From: Winogradskyella immobilis
GTDB lineage: Bacteria > Bacteroidota > Bacteroidia > Flavobacteriales > Flavobacteriaceae
Direction of reading: 5' to 3'
Length of the DNA stretch: 64,000 nucleotides
NCBI RefSeq assembly: GCF_021887715.1
Contig: NZ_JAIQXX010000001.1
Location: 278,299-342,298, forward strand
Each line of letters opens with the position of its first letter. Within the stretch, counting starts at the first letter, position 1. The translations under genes were made by a program, and so were the position numbers. Under the pieces are notes generated by a model. The model ran no database searches and had not been told where the DNA came from. It worked only from the letters and a program-made list of their open reading frames with translations. Shown piece after piece: positions 52,301-59,682 of the stretch.

Positions 52301-52331
52301 TGTCATTGCGAGAGAAGCGTGGCAATCTCTT
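52301..52331 (+). repeat. Dispersed hairpin repeat after nqrF
   Basis: GTC, stem ATTGC (52305-52309), 12-base loop GAGAGAAGCGTG, stem GCAAT (52322-52326), CTCTT. Same frame and loop length as the GAGCGCAGTCGA family but with a different loop. I recall this type as frequent in Bacteroidota spacers. Confidence 0.72.
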
Positions 52332-52352
52332 AGTAGAGAATCAAAACATATT

Positions 52353-52382
52353 AAAACCAGTACATAACAGTGCTGGTTTTTT
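52353..52382. terminator. Terminator after nqrF
   Basis: AAAACCAGTAC and GTGCTGGTTTT pair around ATAACA and run into TTTTT. It touches the stop codon of the convergent cupin gene, so it may serve both strands. Confidence 0.8.
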
Positions 52383-52767
52383 ATTTATACTCCATTATCA
52401 AAAACACAGCAGTAGTCTCTCCAATATTTAAAACTTCATGGGTAGAGATTTCATTTTTACTAAAACTATAACCAGTTGGGACGTCAACGTTTCGTATTCC
52501 AGTAGTATCTGTTATTCTAAATTTGCCACCAACAAGCGTGTAGCCAAAATGAGGATTGTGATAATGTTTTTCGTGTCCAATACCAGGCTCAAAAGTACAT
52601 TTGAGAACTCTTAATTCTTTATTGTCTTCAACGATTTCACAAACAGCTTCTCCTTTCCAGCCAGCTTCTAGTGGGCCTGGTAAAGTGTTTTTGTTTATAC
52701 AGTTATACATTATAATTAATAATGCTAAATAAAAATAGTTTGACTTATGTTTTTGGAATTGTATCAT
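52381..52767 (-). CDS. Cupin-domain protein, probably exported
   Basis: The 128-residue protein has a hydrophobic start (about 11-24, YFYLALLIIMYNC) that may be a signal or lipoprotein leader, though the box before the Cys is poor. The body is a single cupin: EPGIGHEKHYHNPHFGYTLVGGKFRI supplies the first motif (metal-binding His/Glu pattern), and GYSFSKNEISTHEVLNIGET the second. The function is unknown; small cupins bind metals or small ligands. It lies 5 bp downstream of the SLC13 transporter gene on the same strand, so they may form a pair in which the cupin aids handling of the transported anion. Confidence 0.75.
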   Translation of the reverse strand: MIQFQKHKSNYFYLALLIIMYNCINKNTLPGPLEAGWKGEAVCEIVEDNKELRVLKCTFEPGIGHEKHYHNPHFGYTLVGGKFRITDTTGIRNVDVPTGYSFSKNEISTHEVLNIGETTAVFLIMEYK

Positions 52768-52772
52768 CTAGA

Positions 52773-54212
52773 CTAAAATATCAATGGTATAACAAATTGA
52801 AACATTAATATTAAAAGACTCACTGCAATTAGGTTTAAAATAACACCAACACGAGCCATTTGATGCACTTTTATATAACCACTAGCAAATACAATAGCAT
52901 TTGGTGGTGTGGCCATAGGGAGCATAAATGCACAACTACTTGCTATAGTTACAGGGATTAATAAATACAAAATAGGAATATTTAGACCTATAGCAATACC
53001 TGCAACTACAGGTGCTAAAACTGCAGTTAGTGCTACGTTACTCATAAGCTCTGTCATAAACAGCATAAGTATAATAAGTAACGAAGCCATAACCAAAATA
53101 CTAATATCACTATTAGAAATAGTTGTAGCTACAACATCTACAATACCACTAGCAGACATGCCTTTTGCAAGAGCTAATCCACCACCAAAAAGAATTAAAA
53201 TACCCCAAGCTAATTTACTAGTGTCTTTCCATTCTAATATAAAATCTCCTTCTTTTAAACGATGAGGTATTGCAAATAATGCAATAGCACCAAAAATACT
53301 AATCATAGTATCTGTTAAACCCAGTCCAGGTATATATTTGTTGATGACTCCTCTAAAAATCCATAGCGATACAATAACAGCAAATGTAATGAGAACTTGT
53401 TTCTCTTTTGATGAGGTTTTACCAAGCTTATTAAGCTCTGTTTTAATCACAGATTTAGAAGCATCAAACACCAAACCCTTATTAGGGAACATCCATTTCA
53501 CCAATACAAAATAGATGATGGTAATTAATGTTGTAGAAAATGGTAAGCCAATAAGCATCCAATCTACAAAGTTAATAGTAGTGTTGTATTCGTTTTCTAA
53601 TAAGCCAATTAATACCGAGTTTGGCGGTGTGCCAATAACCGTAGCTATACCACCAGCATTTGCAGAAAATGCAATGCCTAACATAACACTCAGTGCAAAG
53701 TTTTTGTCTTTTTTAGTAAAGCCGTCTTCGTCATTAACCAATAAATTAATAACAGACATGGCAATTGGTAACATTACGACAGTACTTGCGGTATTACTAA
53801 TCCACATGCTCATAAAAGCAGTGGCAATCATAAATCCTAAGATAACTCTATTAGGAGATGTGCCTGTTAATTTTATAATGGTAAGCGCTATACGTTTGTG
53901 AAGATTAACTTTTTCTAAGGCTAAAGCTAAAATAAAACCACCAAAAAATAAGAAGACAATCGGACTTCCGTAATTAGCACCAACGTCTGCGATAGGCATT
54001 ATCTTAAATAATGGAAATAATAGTAATGGGAGTAATGAGGTTACAGAAATAGAAACAGCTTCAGTGATCCACCATAATACCATCCAAAGTGCTACAGCAA
54101 TAACCGTATCTGCTTTTTCAGAAACCATTTCAAAAGGTAAAATTTGAACAATTGTAAATAACAAAGGGCCTAAAAAAAGACCGATACGTTTAGATAGCGG
54201 ATGATGTTTCAT
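52773..54212 (-). CDS. SLC13/DASS-family sodium:anion symporter
   Basis: The 479-residue protein has about eleven to twelve membrane segments. Family motifs seen are LWMVLWWITEAVSISVTSLLPLLLFPL, FLFFGGFILALALEK, the SNTASTVVMLPIA stretch (first SNT signature), ANAGGIATVIGTPPNSV, FGGGLALAKGM, LMSNVALTAVLAPV (second SNT-like signature) and MLPMATPPNAIVFASG. DASS carriers import dicarboxylates, citrate or sulfate with Na+. Dicarboxylate is most likely from the double SNT type but cannot be proven. A sodium-driven carrier beside the Nqr sodium pump fits a Na+-based energy economy. Confidence 0.9.
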   Translation of the reverse strand: MKHHPLSKRIGLFLGPLLFTIVQILPFEMVSEKADTVIAVALWMVLWWITEAVSISVTSLLPLLLFPLFKIMPIADVGANYGSPIVFLFFGGFILALALEKVNLHKRIALTIIKLTGTSPNRVILGFMIATAFMSMWISNTASTVVMLPIAMSVINLLVNDEDGFTKKDKNFALSVMLGIAFSANAGGIATVIGTPPNSVLIGLLENEYNTTINFVDWMLIGLPFSTTLITIIYFVLVKWMFPNKGLVFDASKSVIKTELNKLGKTSSKEKQVLITFAVIVSLWIFRGVINKYIPGLGLTDTMISIFGAIALFAIPHRLKEGDFILEWKDTSKLAWGILILFGGGLALAKGMSASGIVDVVATTISNSDISILVMASLLIILMLFMTELMSNVALTAVLAPVVAGIAIGLNIPILYLLIPVTIASSCAFMLPMATPPNAIVFASGYIKVHQMARVGVILNLIAVSLLILMFQFVIPLIF

Positions 54213-54348
54213 CTGTTAATAGTTATTGTTTTTTTATGCTCATAAGGAACATTCAAATGAGCATCTTGCAGTATGGTAAAATATAATAAAGAATGTTTCA
54301 TTGCTAGTAAAAATAGACATTTAATTCGGAAATATCTGCACCAGGCTT

Positions 54349-54356
54349 TACCTTTG
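54349..54356 (+). promoter_or_regulatory. -7 box before the small Nqr-linked gene
   Basis: TACCTTTG is a TAnnTTTG match, with TTCG 20 bp upstream as a poor -33 box. It favours the start at 54405 over an in-frame ATG at 54273, which lies before the promoter. Confidence 0.5.
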
Positions 54357-54404
54357 CAAACTCAAAGTTTGTTAGATTTAAATAGATTCTCTTTTACAAG
54401 GGAA

Positions 54405-54788
54405 ATGAATATGAGTACAGCACTGACTAAACAAGAATTACATAATTTAGCTATGAACCATGTAGGCAAAGATCTAGAAGCTCGAGGGTTTGAGTTTGTG
54501 GCTATTAATAGCAAGCTAAAAAAGCATCCGCAATTTGTGTGTATCGATAAAAACAGTCAATATTTTTTTGTGATTGTACGTGCTGTTTTATTACCAGATA
54601 ATCCTAATAATTTTGATGTGGTTTGGATGGAAACCTTTAAAAAACATGCTTTTGATAAAGATGCAAAAGTACTTTATGCTGGTGTTGGTTTAGGAAACCC
54701 TAAAGGTGAAGAATTACCCATATATTTAAACGAAGAATATCTTATTGAATACAATGGAATTCAAGTACTTGATATGAATTTGAATTGA
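54405..54788 (+). CDS. Small conserved protein linked to nqr genes, function unknown
   Basis: The protein is 127 residues from ATG 54405 (MNMSTALTKQE); ATG 54411 is equally possible. It is a compact alpha/beta protein with HNLAMNHVGKDLEARGFEFVAINS, HPQFVCIDKNSQYFFVIVRAVLLPDN and VLYAGVGLGNPKGEELPIYLNEEYLIEYNG. I recall it being labelled as an NqrF-related protein in flavobacterial annotations, but it has no iron-sulfur, FAD or NADH motif, so that name is not supported by sequence. The F.CID..S..FF.IVRA core might suggest a nuclease-like or PII-like fold. Position before apbE hints at an Nqr maturation role, which is inference. Confidence 0.65.
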   Translation: MNMSTALTKQELHNLAMNHVGKDLEARGFEFVAINSKLKKHPQFVCIDKNSQYFFVIVRAVLLPDNPNNFDVVWMETFKKHAFDKDAKVLYAGVGLGNPKGEELPIYLNEEYLIEYNGIQVLDMNLN

Positions 54789-54789
54789 T

Positions 54790-54857
54790 TTGTCATTTCT
54801 GTGTGGCACACTGTCCCGATAGTTATCGGGATTGTCGAAGTGTAGGCAGGAATCTTA
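54790..54857 (+). repeat. Nested repeat with 18-bp perfect palindrome
   Basis: The outer layer GTC-ATTTCTG ... CAGGAAT-CTT pairs as a stem. The inner layer ACACTG ... TGTCGAAGTGT looks like the GAGCGCAGTCGA-type repeat with part of its loop replaced. At the centre is TCCCGATAGTTATCGGGA (54814-54831), a perfect 18-bp palindrome. Three inverted layers are nested in a 68-bp spacer. Confidence 0.7.
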
Positions 54858-54881
54858 ATAAACAAAACTTTAAAGTTAAAT

Positions 54882-55895
54882 ATGAATAAGATTATATTCA
54901 TTGTATCAATTTTGATATGTTGTTTTTCTTGTAAGCAGGTATCTAAACAAGAGAATGAGCATGCAAAACAGGAGTTGCACTATTTAAAGACTTCTGGTAT
55001 TGTATTCGGTACAAATTATAACATTCAATATTATTCTGAACAACCTGAAAATTTCCAAAAACAGTTTGATAGCTTATTTGAAGTTATAAATACATCAATG
55101 TCTACATATATTCCGGATTCTGATATTTCTAAGTTTAACAGAAATGAACCTGTAACATTAGACCATCATTTCAAAACCGTTTATAAAGCGTCTCAAAAAA
55201 TATATGAAGAAACACAAGGTGTTTTTGACCCAACCATTGGTAACGTAGTTAATGCTTGGAATTTTGGACCTGATAAAAACAAGTTTTTAACAGACAGTAG
55301 TACAATTAGAAGACTAATGCGTAATGTAGGTTTTAATAATGTAAAGCATACAGATGAAGGTTTTGTAAAACCAGATGACACCTATGTTGATTTTAATGCT
55401 ATAGCCAAAGGTTACGGTATAGATGTTATTGGAGATTTTTTAGTCTCTAAAGGCATATACAATTATCTGGTAGATATAGGAGGTGATTTAAGAGCAGCTG
55501 GGATAAATATAAAAAACCAAAAAGCATGGACCATTGGTATTGATGACCCTAATTTTGATGGGTCGCAATCGTATTCAAAAATTATCTCACTATCAGATAA
55601 AGGTATGGCTACTTCTGGAACTTATCGTAAATTTAAAGTAGACGATAATGGTAATCGATATGCACATATTATAAATACTAAAACAGGTTACCCAACTAAA
55701 ACCAATGTATTGAGTGTTTCTGTAATTGCACCAAATGCTATGTTGGCAGATGGGTATGCAACTGCTTTTCAGGCTATGGGAATAGAAGCCGTGACTTCAT
55801 TTTTAGAACAGCACCCAGAACTTCAGGTGTATTTTATTTACTTAACAGATAATGATGCATTAGAAACGTTGAGCTTAAATAATTTTCCTGAATAA
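54882..55895 (+). CDS. apbE: FAD:protein FMN transferase ApbE
   Basis: ApbE attaches FMN through a phosphoester bond to a Thr or Ser of target proteins such as NqrB and NqrC. The 337-residue protein has a lipoprotein signal (IIFIVSILICCFSCK, lipid Cys near 17), so it acts on the periplasmic face. Motifs are GIVFGTNYNIQYY at the start, STYIPDSDISKFN, FDPTIGNVVNAW, DFNAIAKGYGID, YLVDIGGDLRAAG, MATSGTYRKF and HIINTKTGYPT (catalytic metal and FAD site). Closeness to the nqr operon makes NqrB and NqrC the probable substrates. It shares no obvious terminator with the gene upstream. Confidence 0.95.
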   Translation: MNKIIFIVSILICCFSCKQVSKQENEHAKQELHYLKTSGIVFGTNYNIQYYSEQPENFQKQFDSLFEVINTSMSTYIPDSDISKFNRNEPVTLDHHFKTVYKASQKIYEETQGVFDPTIGNVVNAWNFGPDKNKFLTDSSTIRRLMRNVGFNNVKHTDEGFVKPDDTYVDFNAIAKGYGIDVIGDFLVSKGIYNYLVDIGGDLRAAGINIKNQKAWTIGIDDPNFDGSQSYSKIISLSDKGMATSGTYRKFKVDDNGNRYAHIINTKTGYPTKTNVLSVSVIAPNAMLADGYATAFQAMGIEAVTSFLEQHPELQVYFIYLTDNDALETLSLNNFPE

Positions 55896-55956
55896 AAAAA
55901 GTAATGTGACTTTTTAAGATATAAGGTGTCTTAATAGTGCTATTAATACTTAAATG

Positions 55957-55997
55957 AAAAAAGTTGTTCTAAGTTAGGGTTAGAGCAGCTTTTTTTT
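55957..55997. terminator. Bidirectional terminator between apbE and the methyltransferase gene
   Basis: AAAAAAGTTGTTCTAA pairs with TTAGAGCAGCTTTTTT around GTTAGGG, a stem of about 16 bp with wobbles and T-runs on both strands, overlapping the stop of the convergent gene. Confidence 0.85.
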
Positions 55998-56790
55998 ATT
56001 TATAAACCACAGGAATAATTTCACCTTTAGCTAAACAATACTTTTGTGTTTCTTCTTCAGAAAATGCTGAGGTATAATCAACCTCTTCGACTCTAAAACC
56101 AATAGAACGAAGTTTATGAAAATAATCACGACCATAAACTCTAACATGATCGTATTGTCCAAAAATTCGAGCCCGCTCTTTTTTATCAGTTATGGAATCG
56201 TCTTCAAAAGTAGTTTCTCGAGATAAATCTTGTGGAATTTGAAAAATACCCATACCACCAGATTTTAAAACACGAAACAATTCTTGCATGGCTTTAGTGT
56301 CGTCAGGAATATGTTCTAAAACATGATTACATAAAATAATATCAAATTCATTATCCTTAAAAGGAAGATCGCAAATATCGGCTTTTACATCTGCTAATGG
56401 CGAATTCAAATCAGTTGTGATATAATCAAGATGCTTTAGTTTTTTAAAGCGTTTATAAAATGCTTGTTCTGGCGCAAAATGCAATACTTTTAATTTTTTT
56501 GTCACACTGAGTGCAGGCAAAGTGTCTGTTTTAAAAAAGTCTGTTTCCTTTTGTAAATACAACCATAATAAGCGATGACGCTCTAGAGATAGAGTAGAAG
56601 GTGATAATACATTATTACGTTGGTTGCCATAACCATAAGGTAGAAAGCTTTTATAGCTTTTACCATCAATAGGGTCAGTGTATCGATTACCTCTTAGAAA
56701 AAATGCTAATATTGGGCGTGCTACATAACTTAACCTAATTAATATAGGTCTGGGAATATTATTTAGGACTATTTTAAAAAGTCGTTTCAA
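55996..56790 (-). CDS. Class I SAM-dependent methyltransferase with an embedded repeat
   Basis: The 264-residue protein has an N-terminal basic/hydrophobic segment (FKIVLNNIPRPILIRLSYVARPILAFF) and then KSFLPYGYGNQRNN and LSLERHRLLWLYLQKE. The methyltransferase core follows: LKVLHFAPEQAFYKRF (motif I region), YITTDLNSPLADVKADICDLPFKDNEFDIILCNHVLEHI and LKSGGMGIFQIP. Its substrate is unknown; the core resembles methyltransferases of cell-envelope or polyketide type. A hairpin repeat (56501-56528) lies inside the coding region and encodes the DTLPALSVTK stretch just before the core. The start is TTG, 10 bp after the map stop; related proteins as I recall begin at this place. Confidence 0.82.
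   Translation of the reverse strand: MKRLFKIVLNNIPRPILIRLSYVARPILAFFLRGNRYTDPIDGKSYKSFLPYGYGNQRNNVLSPSTLSLERHRLLWLYLQKETDFFKTDTLPALSVTKKLKVLHFAPEQAFYKRFKKLKHLDYITTDLNSPLADVKADICDLPFKDNEFDIILCNHVLEHIPDDTKAMQELFRVLKSGGMGIFQIPQDLSRETTFEDDSITDKKERARIFGQYDHVRVYGRDYFHKLRSIGFRVEEVDYTSAFSEEETQKYCLAKGEIIPVVYK
56501..56528 (+). repeat. Hairpin repeat inside the methyltransferase coding region
   Basis: GTC, stem ACACT (56504-56508), loop GAGTGCAGGCAA, stem AGTGT (56521-56525). The first 15 bases differ by one from the copy at 36164. It is read antisense within the gene, without frame loss. Confidence 0.65.
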
Positions 56791-56797
56791 ATGGATG

Positions 56798-56818
56798 CTG
56801 TTAACTGTTAACTGTTAA
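56798..56818. repeat. 3 x 7-bp tandem repeat at the map stop codon
   Basis: CTGTTAA occurs three times in tandem. On the minus strand it codes the last residues LTVNS and the TAA stop of map. Because the unit is 7 bp, loss or gain of a unit shifts the reading frame. Confidence 0.85.
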
Positions 56819-57625
56819 CTTAATTTGCCTAAACTCATCTTCTTCATTACTCTTAATTCCTAAGGCATCATAGATATATGCGAACGTCGACAATAATTCT
56901 GGTTTACCATCAACTATAGCAACATCATGTTCAAAATGTGCACTTGGTAGATTGTCTAGAGTAGTGATTGTCCAACCATCTTTATGTTGTTTGATCTTAT
57001 GTGTCCCCATATTAATCATAGGCTCTATAGCAACAACCATACCTTCAATAAATTTTTTGCCACGACCACGACGTCCATAATTGGGCATTTCAGGATCTTC
57101 ATGCATAGTTTTGCCTAAACCATGACCAACCAATTCTCTCACTACACCATAACCATGCGATTCTGTGTATTGTTGAATGGCATAACCAACATCACCAACA
57201 CGATTGCCTAATTTTAATTCTTTAATACCGATGTAAAGCGATTCCTTAGTTACTTGAAGTAACTTTTCAGTTTCTGCATCGATTTTTCCAACAGGAAATG
57301 TATAGGCGTGATCACCATAAAAACCATGCTTAATAGCACCGCAATCAATAGAAATAATATCGCCTTCAACTAAAGGAATATCATTAGGAATGCCATGTAC
57401 TACTTGAGAATTGGGACTCATACAGAGCGTATTAGGAAAATCATACAAGCCTAAAAAGCCAGGGATAGCATCTTGATCTCTAATACATTCTTCAGCAATT
57501 TTATCTAATTGAAGCGTAGTAACACCAGGTTTAACCGCTTTAGCAACTTCACCTAAAGTTTTAGAAACGACAAGGGCTGCTTCGCGCATTAATTCTATTT
57601 CTTCTTTTGTTTTAACAACAATCAT
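56801..57625 (-). CDS. map: Methionine aminopeptidase, type I
   Basis: MetAP removes the initiator Met from new proteins. The protein is 274 residues from ATG 57625. An in-frame ATG at 57646 overlaps the TATCTTTG promoter box and is rejected. Motifs are IELMREAALVVSKTL, FPNTLCMSPNSQVVHGIPND, IISIDCGAIKHGFYGDHAYTFPVG (metal Asp pair), ELVGHGLGKTMHEDP (metal His), MVVAIEPMIN (metal Glu) and SAHFEHDVAIV (metal Glu region). The C-terminus ends in residues coded by a 7-bp tandem repeat. The methyltransferase gene starts 10 bp downstream. Confidence 0.95.
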   Translation of the reverse strand: MIVVKTKEEIELMREAALVVSKTLGEVAKAVKPGVTTLQLDKIAEECIRDQDAIPGFLGLYDFPNTLCMSPNSQVVHGIPNDIPLVEGDIISIDCGAIKHGFYGDHAYTFPVGKIDAETEKLLQVTKESLYIGIKELKLGNRVGDVGYAIQQYTESHGYGVVRELVGHGLGKTMHEDPEMPNYGRRGRGKKFIEGMVVAIEPMINMGTHKIKQHKDGWTITTLDNLPSAHFEHDVAIVDGKPELLSTFAYIYDALGIKSNEEDEFRQIKLTVNS

Positions 57626-57643
57626 GGTTATGAAATTATGCGG

Positions 57644-57651
57644 CAAAGATA
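57644..57651 (-). promoter_or_regulatory. -7 box of map
   Basis: The minus strand reads TATCTTTG, 18 bp upstream of ATG 57625. It decides the start of map. Confidence 0.6.
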
Positions 57652-57700
57652 GCCATTTATATAAACTTAAGATATGGTTCTAGAGTAGGTAAATAAACTC

Positions 57701-58111
57701 TTATTTAAACCAATTTAAAAATCCTTTTTTCTTAACTTTAGTCTCAATAAGTGGTGTGTCGTCAATAAGCATTTGATGTATTTTACCCCAACCAATAAAT
57801 CCACCTATATTTCTGTCATCAATAAATAAATCAGCATGAATTTTAGGGCTTTTCTCAATATCGTTTTGTTCTTCAGGGAAGCTTTTATTTACAGCATAAA
57901 ATTCAATACCGTTTTCGTTACAAAAAGCTACAGCTTCATCTAATCGTTTACCACTTCTATAAGTCCAAAGTATTAAACGATGCCCTTCTTTTTGTAAACG
58001 TTTTAAAGTTTCAAAAGCAAATAATTTAGGTTTGCCGATGCTAGGATAGGCATCTTCAACAATAGTACCGTCAAAATCTATAGCGAGTATTAGCTTATCT
58101 TGAAAATTCAT
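57701..58111 (-). CDS. HAD-superfamily phosphatase, BT0820 type
   Basis: The 136-residue protein is a small capless HAD hydrolase. The catalytic motif I is LAIDFDGTIVED (Asp 11 and Asp 13), motif II is LILWTYRSGK, and motif III/IV is ADLFIDDRNIGG. The order and length match the BT0820-like group from Bacteroides. The natural phosphate substrate is not known. The gene lies 3 bp downstream of gpmI on the same strand, so they are probably co-transcribed. The basic ending TKVKKKGFLNWFK is unusual in being amphipathic. Confidence 0.85.
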   Translation of the reverse strand: MNFQDKLILAIDFDGTIVEDAYPSIGKPKLFAFETLKRLQKEGHRLILWTYRSGKRLDEAVAFCNENGIEFYAVNKSFPEEQNDIEKSPKIHADLFIDDRNIGGFIGWGKIHQMLIDDTPLIETKVKKKGFLNWFK

Positions 58112-58114
58112 AAT

Positions 58115-59632
58115 TTATATCAATGCATTTTGAGTCATAGTTTTAGGTTGTGGAATACCTATTAATTTTAAAATTGTAGGAGCAATATCACCTAGAATAC
58201 CATCTTCTATTTCCTTTAATTCCTTATCAATTAAAATAATAGGAACAGGATTTGTGGTGTGCGCTGTATGCGGAGAACCGTCTTCATTAATCATAGTTTC
58301 ACAATTACCATGATCGGCAATTAATAATGTCGTATAATTATTATCTAAAGCGGTGTCGATAATTTGCTTAACACAACTATCTACAGCTTCGCATGCTTTT
58401 ATAGCAGCTTCCATAACACCTGTATGACCTACCATATCACCATTTGCAAAATTGAGGCATACAAAATCCACTTCGCCTTTTTGAAGTTCTGGGACTAAAG
58501 CTTCGGTTAGTTCGTAAGCACTCATTTCAGGTTTTAAATCGTAAGTGGCTACTTTAGGCGAGTTTCTTAATATACGAGACTCTCCTTTAAAAGGTAATTC
58601 TCTTCCGCCTGAAAAGAAAAAAGTAACATGCGGATATTTTTCGGTTTCTGCAATTCTAATCTGTGTCTTGTTATTTTTTTCTAAAACTTCACCAAGAGTA
58701 TCAGTTAAATTATCTTTATTAAAAATAACATTAATGCCTTTAAAATTATCATCATAATTCGTTAAAGTTACATAATGCAATTGAAGCTTTCGCATGTTAA
58801 ATTCATGGAAATCATTTTGCGATAAAACATCTGTTAATTCGCGTCCGCGATCTGTTCTGAAGTTAAAAAAGATAACAACATCATCATCTTTAATAGTTGT
58901 TACAGGCTGATTATTGGTATCAACATGTATAATAGGTTCTATAAACTCATCAGTAATACCATTTTCATAACTTTCTTCTATGGACTTTAAAATATGTTTT
59001 GAATGTTTTCCTTTACCATAGACTAAAGCATCATAAGCCAGTTTAATACGTTCCCAACGTTTGTCTCTGTCCATGGAGTAATAGCGACCTGTCACAGTTG
59101 CTAAAGTTCCTGTAGATGATTTTAGTTTATCTTCTAGTTTATTAATAAAACCATAACCAGATTTAGGATCTACGTCTCTGCCATCAGTAAAGGCATGCAC
59201 AAAAACAGTATCTAAACCATAATCATTTGCGGCATCTAATAACCCAAATAAATGGTTGATATGTGAGTGTACTCCACCATCACTAACTAAGCCTAATAAA
59301 TGCACATTTTTATTATTCTGTTTGGCATAATTAAAAGCATTAAGTAAAACAGTTTCTTGTTGAAGTGTATTATTTTCAATAGCTAAGTTAATTTTAACTA
59401 AATCTTGATATACAATACGTCCTGCACCAAGATTCATATGGCCAACTTCGCTATTACCCATTTGTCCTTCAGGTAACCCAACATGTAAACCATCGGTTCT
59501 TAAACTTGCTGACGGATATTTTGTGTATAACGAATCTATATATGGAGTTTGCGCGTTATCTATTGCAGATACTTTAGGATCTGGAGACATGCCCCAACCA
59601 TCTAAAATCATTAAAATGACTTTTTTATTCAT
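58115..59632 (-). CDS. gpmI: 2,3-bisphosphoglycerate-independent phosphoglycerate mutase
   Basis: This manganese-dependent glycolytic enzyme interconverts 3- and 2-phosphoglycerate. The 505 residues fit the family. Motifs are VILMILDGWG (metal Asp 11), PEGQMGNSEVGHMNLGAGR (phospho-Ser at 61), VHAFTDGRDVDPKSG, GRYYSMDRDKRWER, FFNFRTDRGRELT, and the C-terminal FANGDMVGHTGVMEAA and IADHGNCE (metal His and Asp). It is transcribed from a full TTTG-N18-TATCTTTG promoter with the HAD gene downstream. Confidence 0.97.
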   Translation of the reverse strand: MNKKVILMILDGWGMSPDPKVSAIDNAQTPYIDSLYTKYPSASLRTDGLHVGLPEGQMGNSEVGHMNLGAGRIVYQDLVKINLAIENNTLQQETVLLNAFNYAKQNNKNVHLLGLVSDGGVHSHINHLFGLLDAANDYGLDTVFVHAFTDGRDVDPKSGYGFINKLEDKLKSSTGTLATVTGRYYSMDRDKRWERIKLAYDALVYGKGKHSKHILKSIEESYENGITDEFIEPIIHVDTNNQPVTTIKDDDVVIFFNFRTDRGRELTDVLSQNDFHEFNMRKLQLHYVTLTNYDDNFKGINVIFNKDNLTDTLGEVLEKNNKTQIRIAETEKYPHVTFFFSGGRELPFKGESRILRNSPKVATYDLKPEMSAYELTEALVPELQKGEVDFVCLNFANGDMVGHTGVMEAAIKACEAVDSCVKQIIDTALDNNYTTLLIADHGNCETMINEDGSPHTAHTTNPVPIILIDKELKEIEDGILGDIAPTILKLIGIPQPKTMTQNALI

Positions 59633-59652
59633 TTTTGTTTTTTAGTTAATTT

Positions 59653-59682
59653 CAAAGATAACACTTAGATAATTATATCAAA
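59653..59682 (-). promoter_or_regulatory. Full Bacteroidota promoter of gpmI
   Basis: On the minus strand TTTG (59682-59679) is followed after 18 bases by TATCTTTG (59660-59653). This is the best match in the window to the TTTG/TAnnTTTG promoter, 21 bp ahead of the ATG. Confidence 0.65.

Noticed and set aside
53515..53901. A 128-codon frame opposite the SLC13 transporter
   Set aside because: It is antisense to conserved transmembrane motifs and has no recognisable start context.
54273..54404. N-terminal 44-residue extension of the small Nqr-linked protein
   Set aside because: A TACCTTTG promoter box lies within it, and the conserved-looking protein starts at MNMSTALTKQE.
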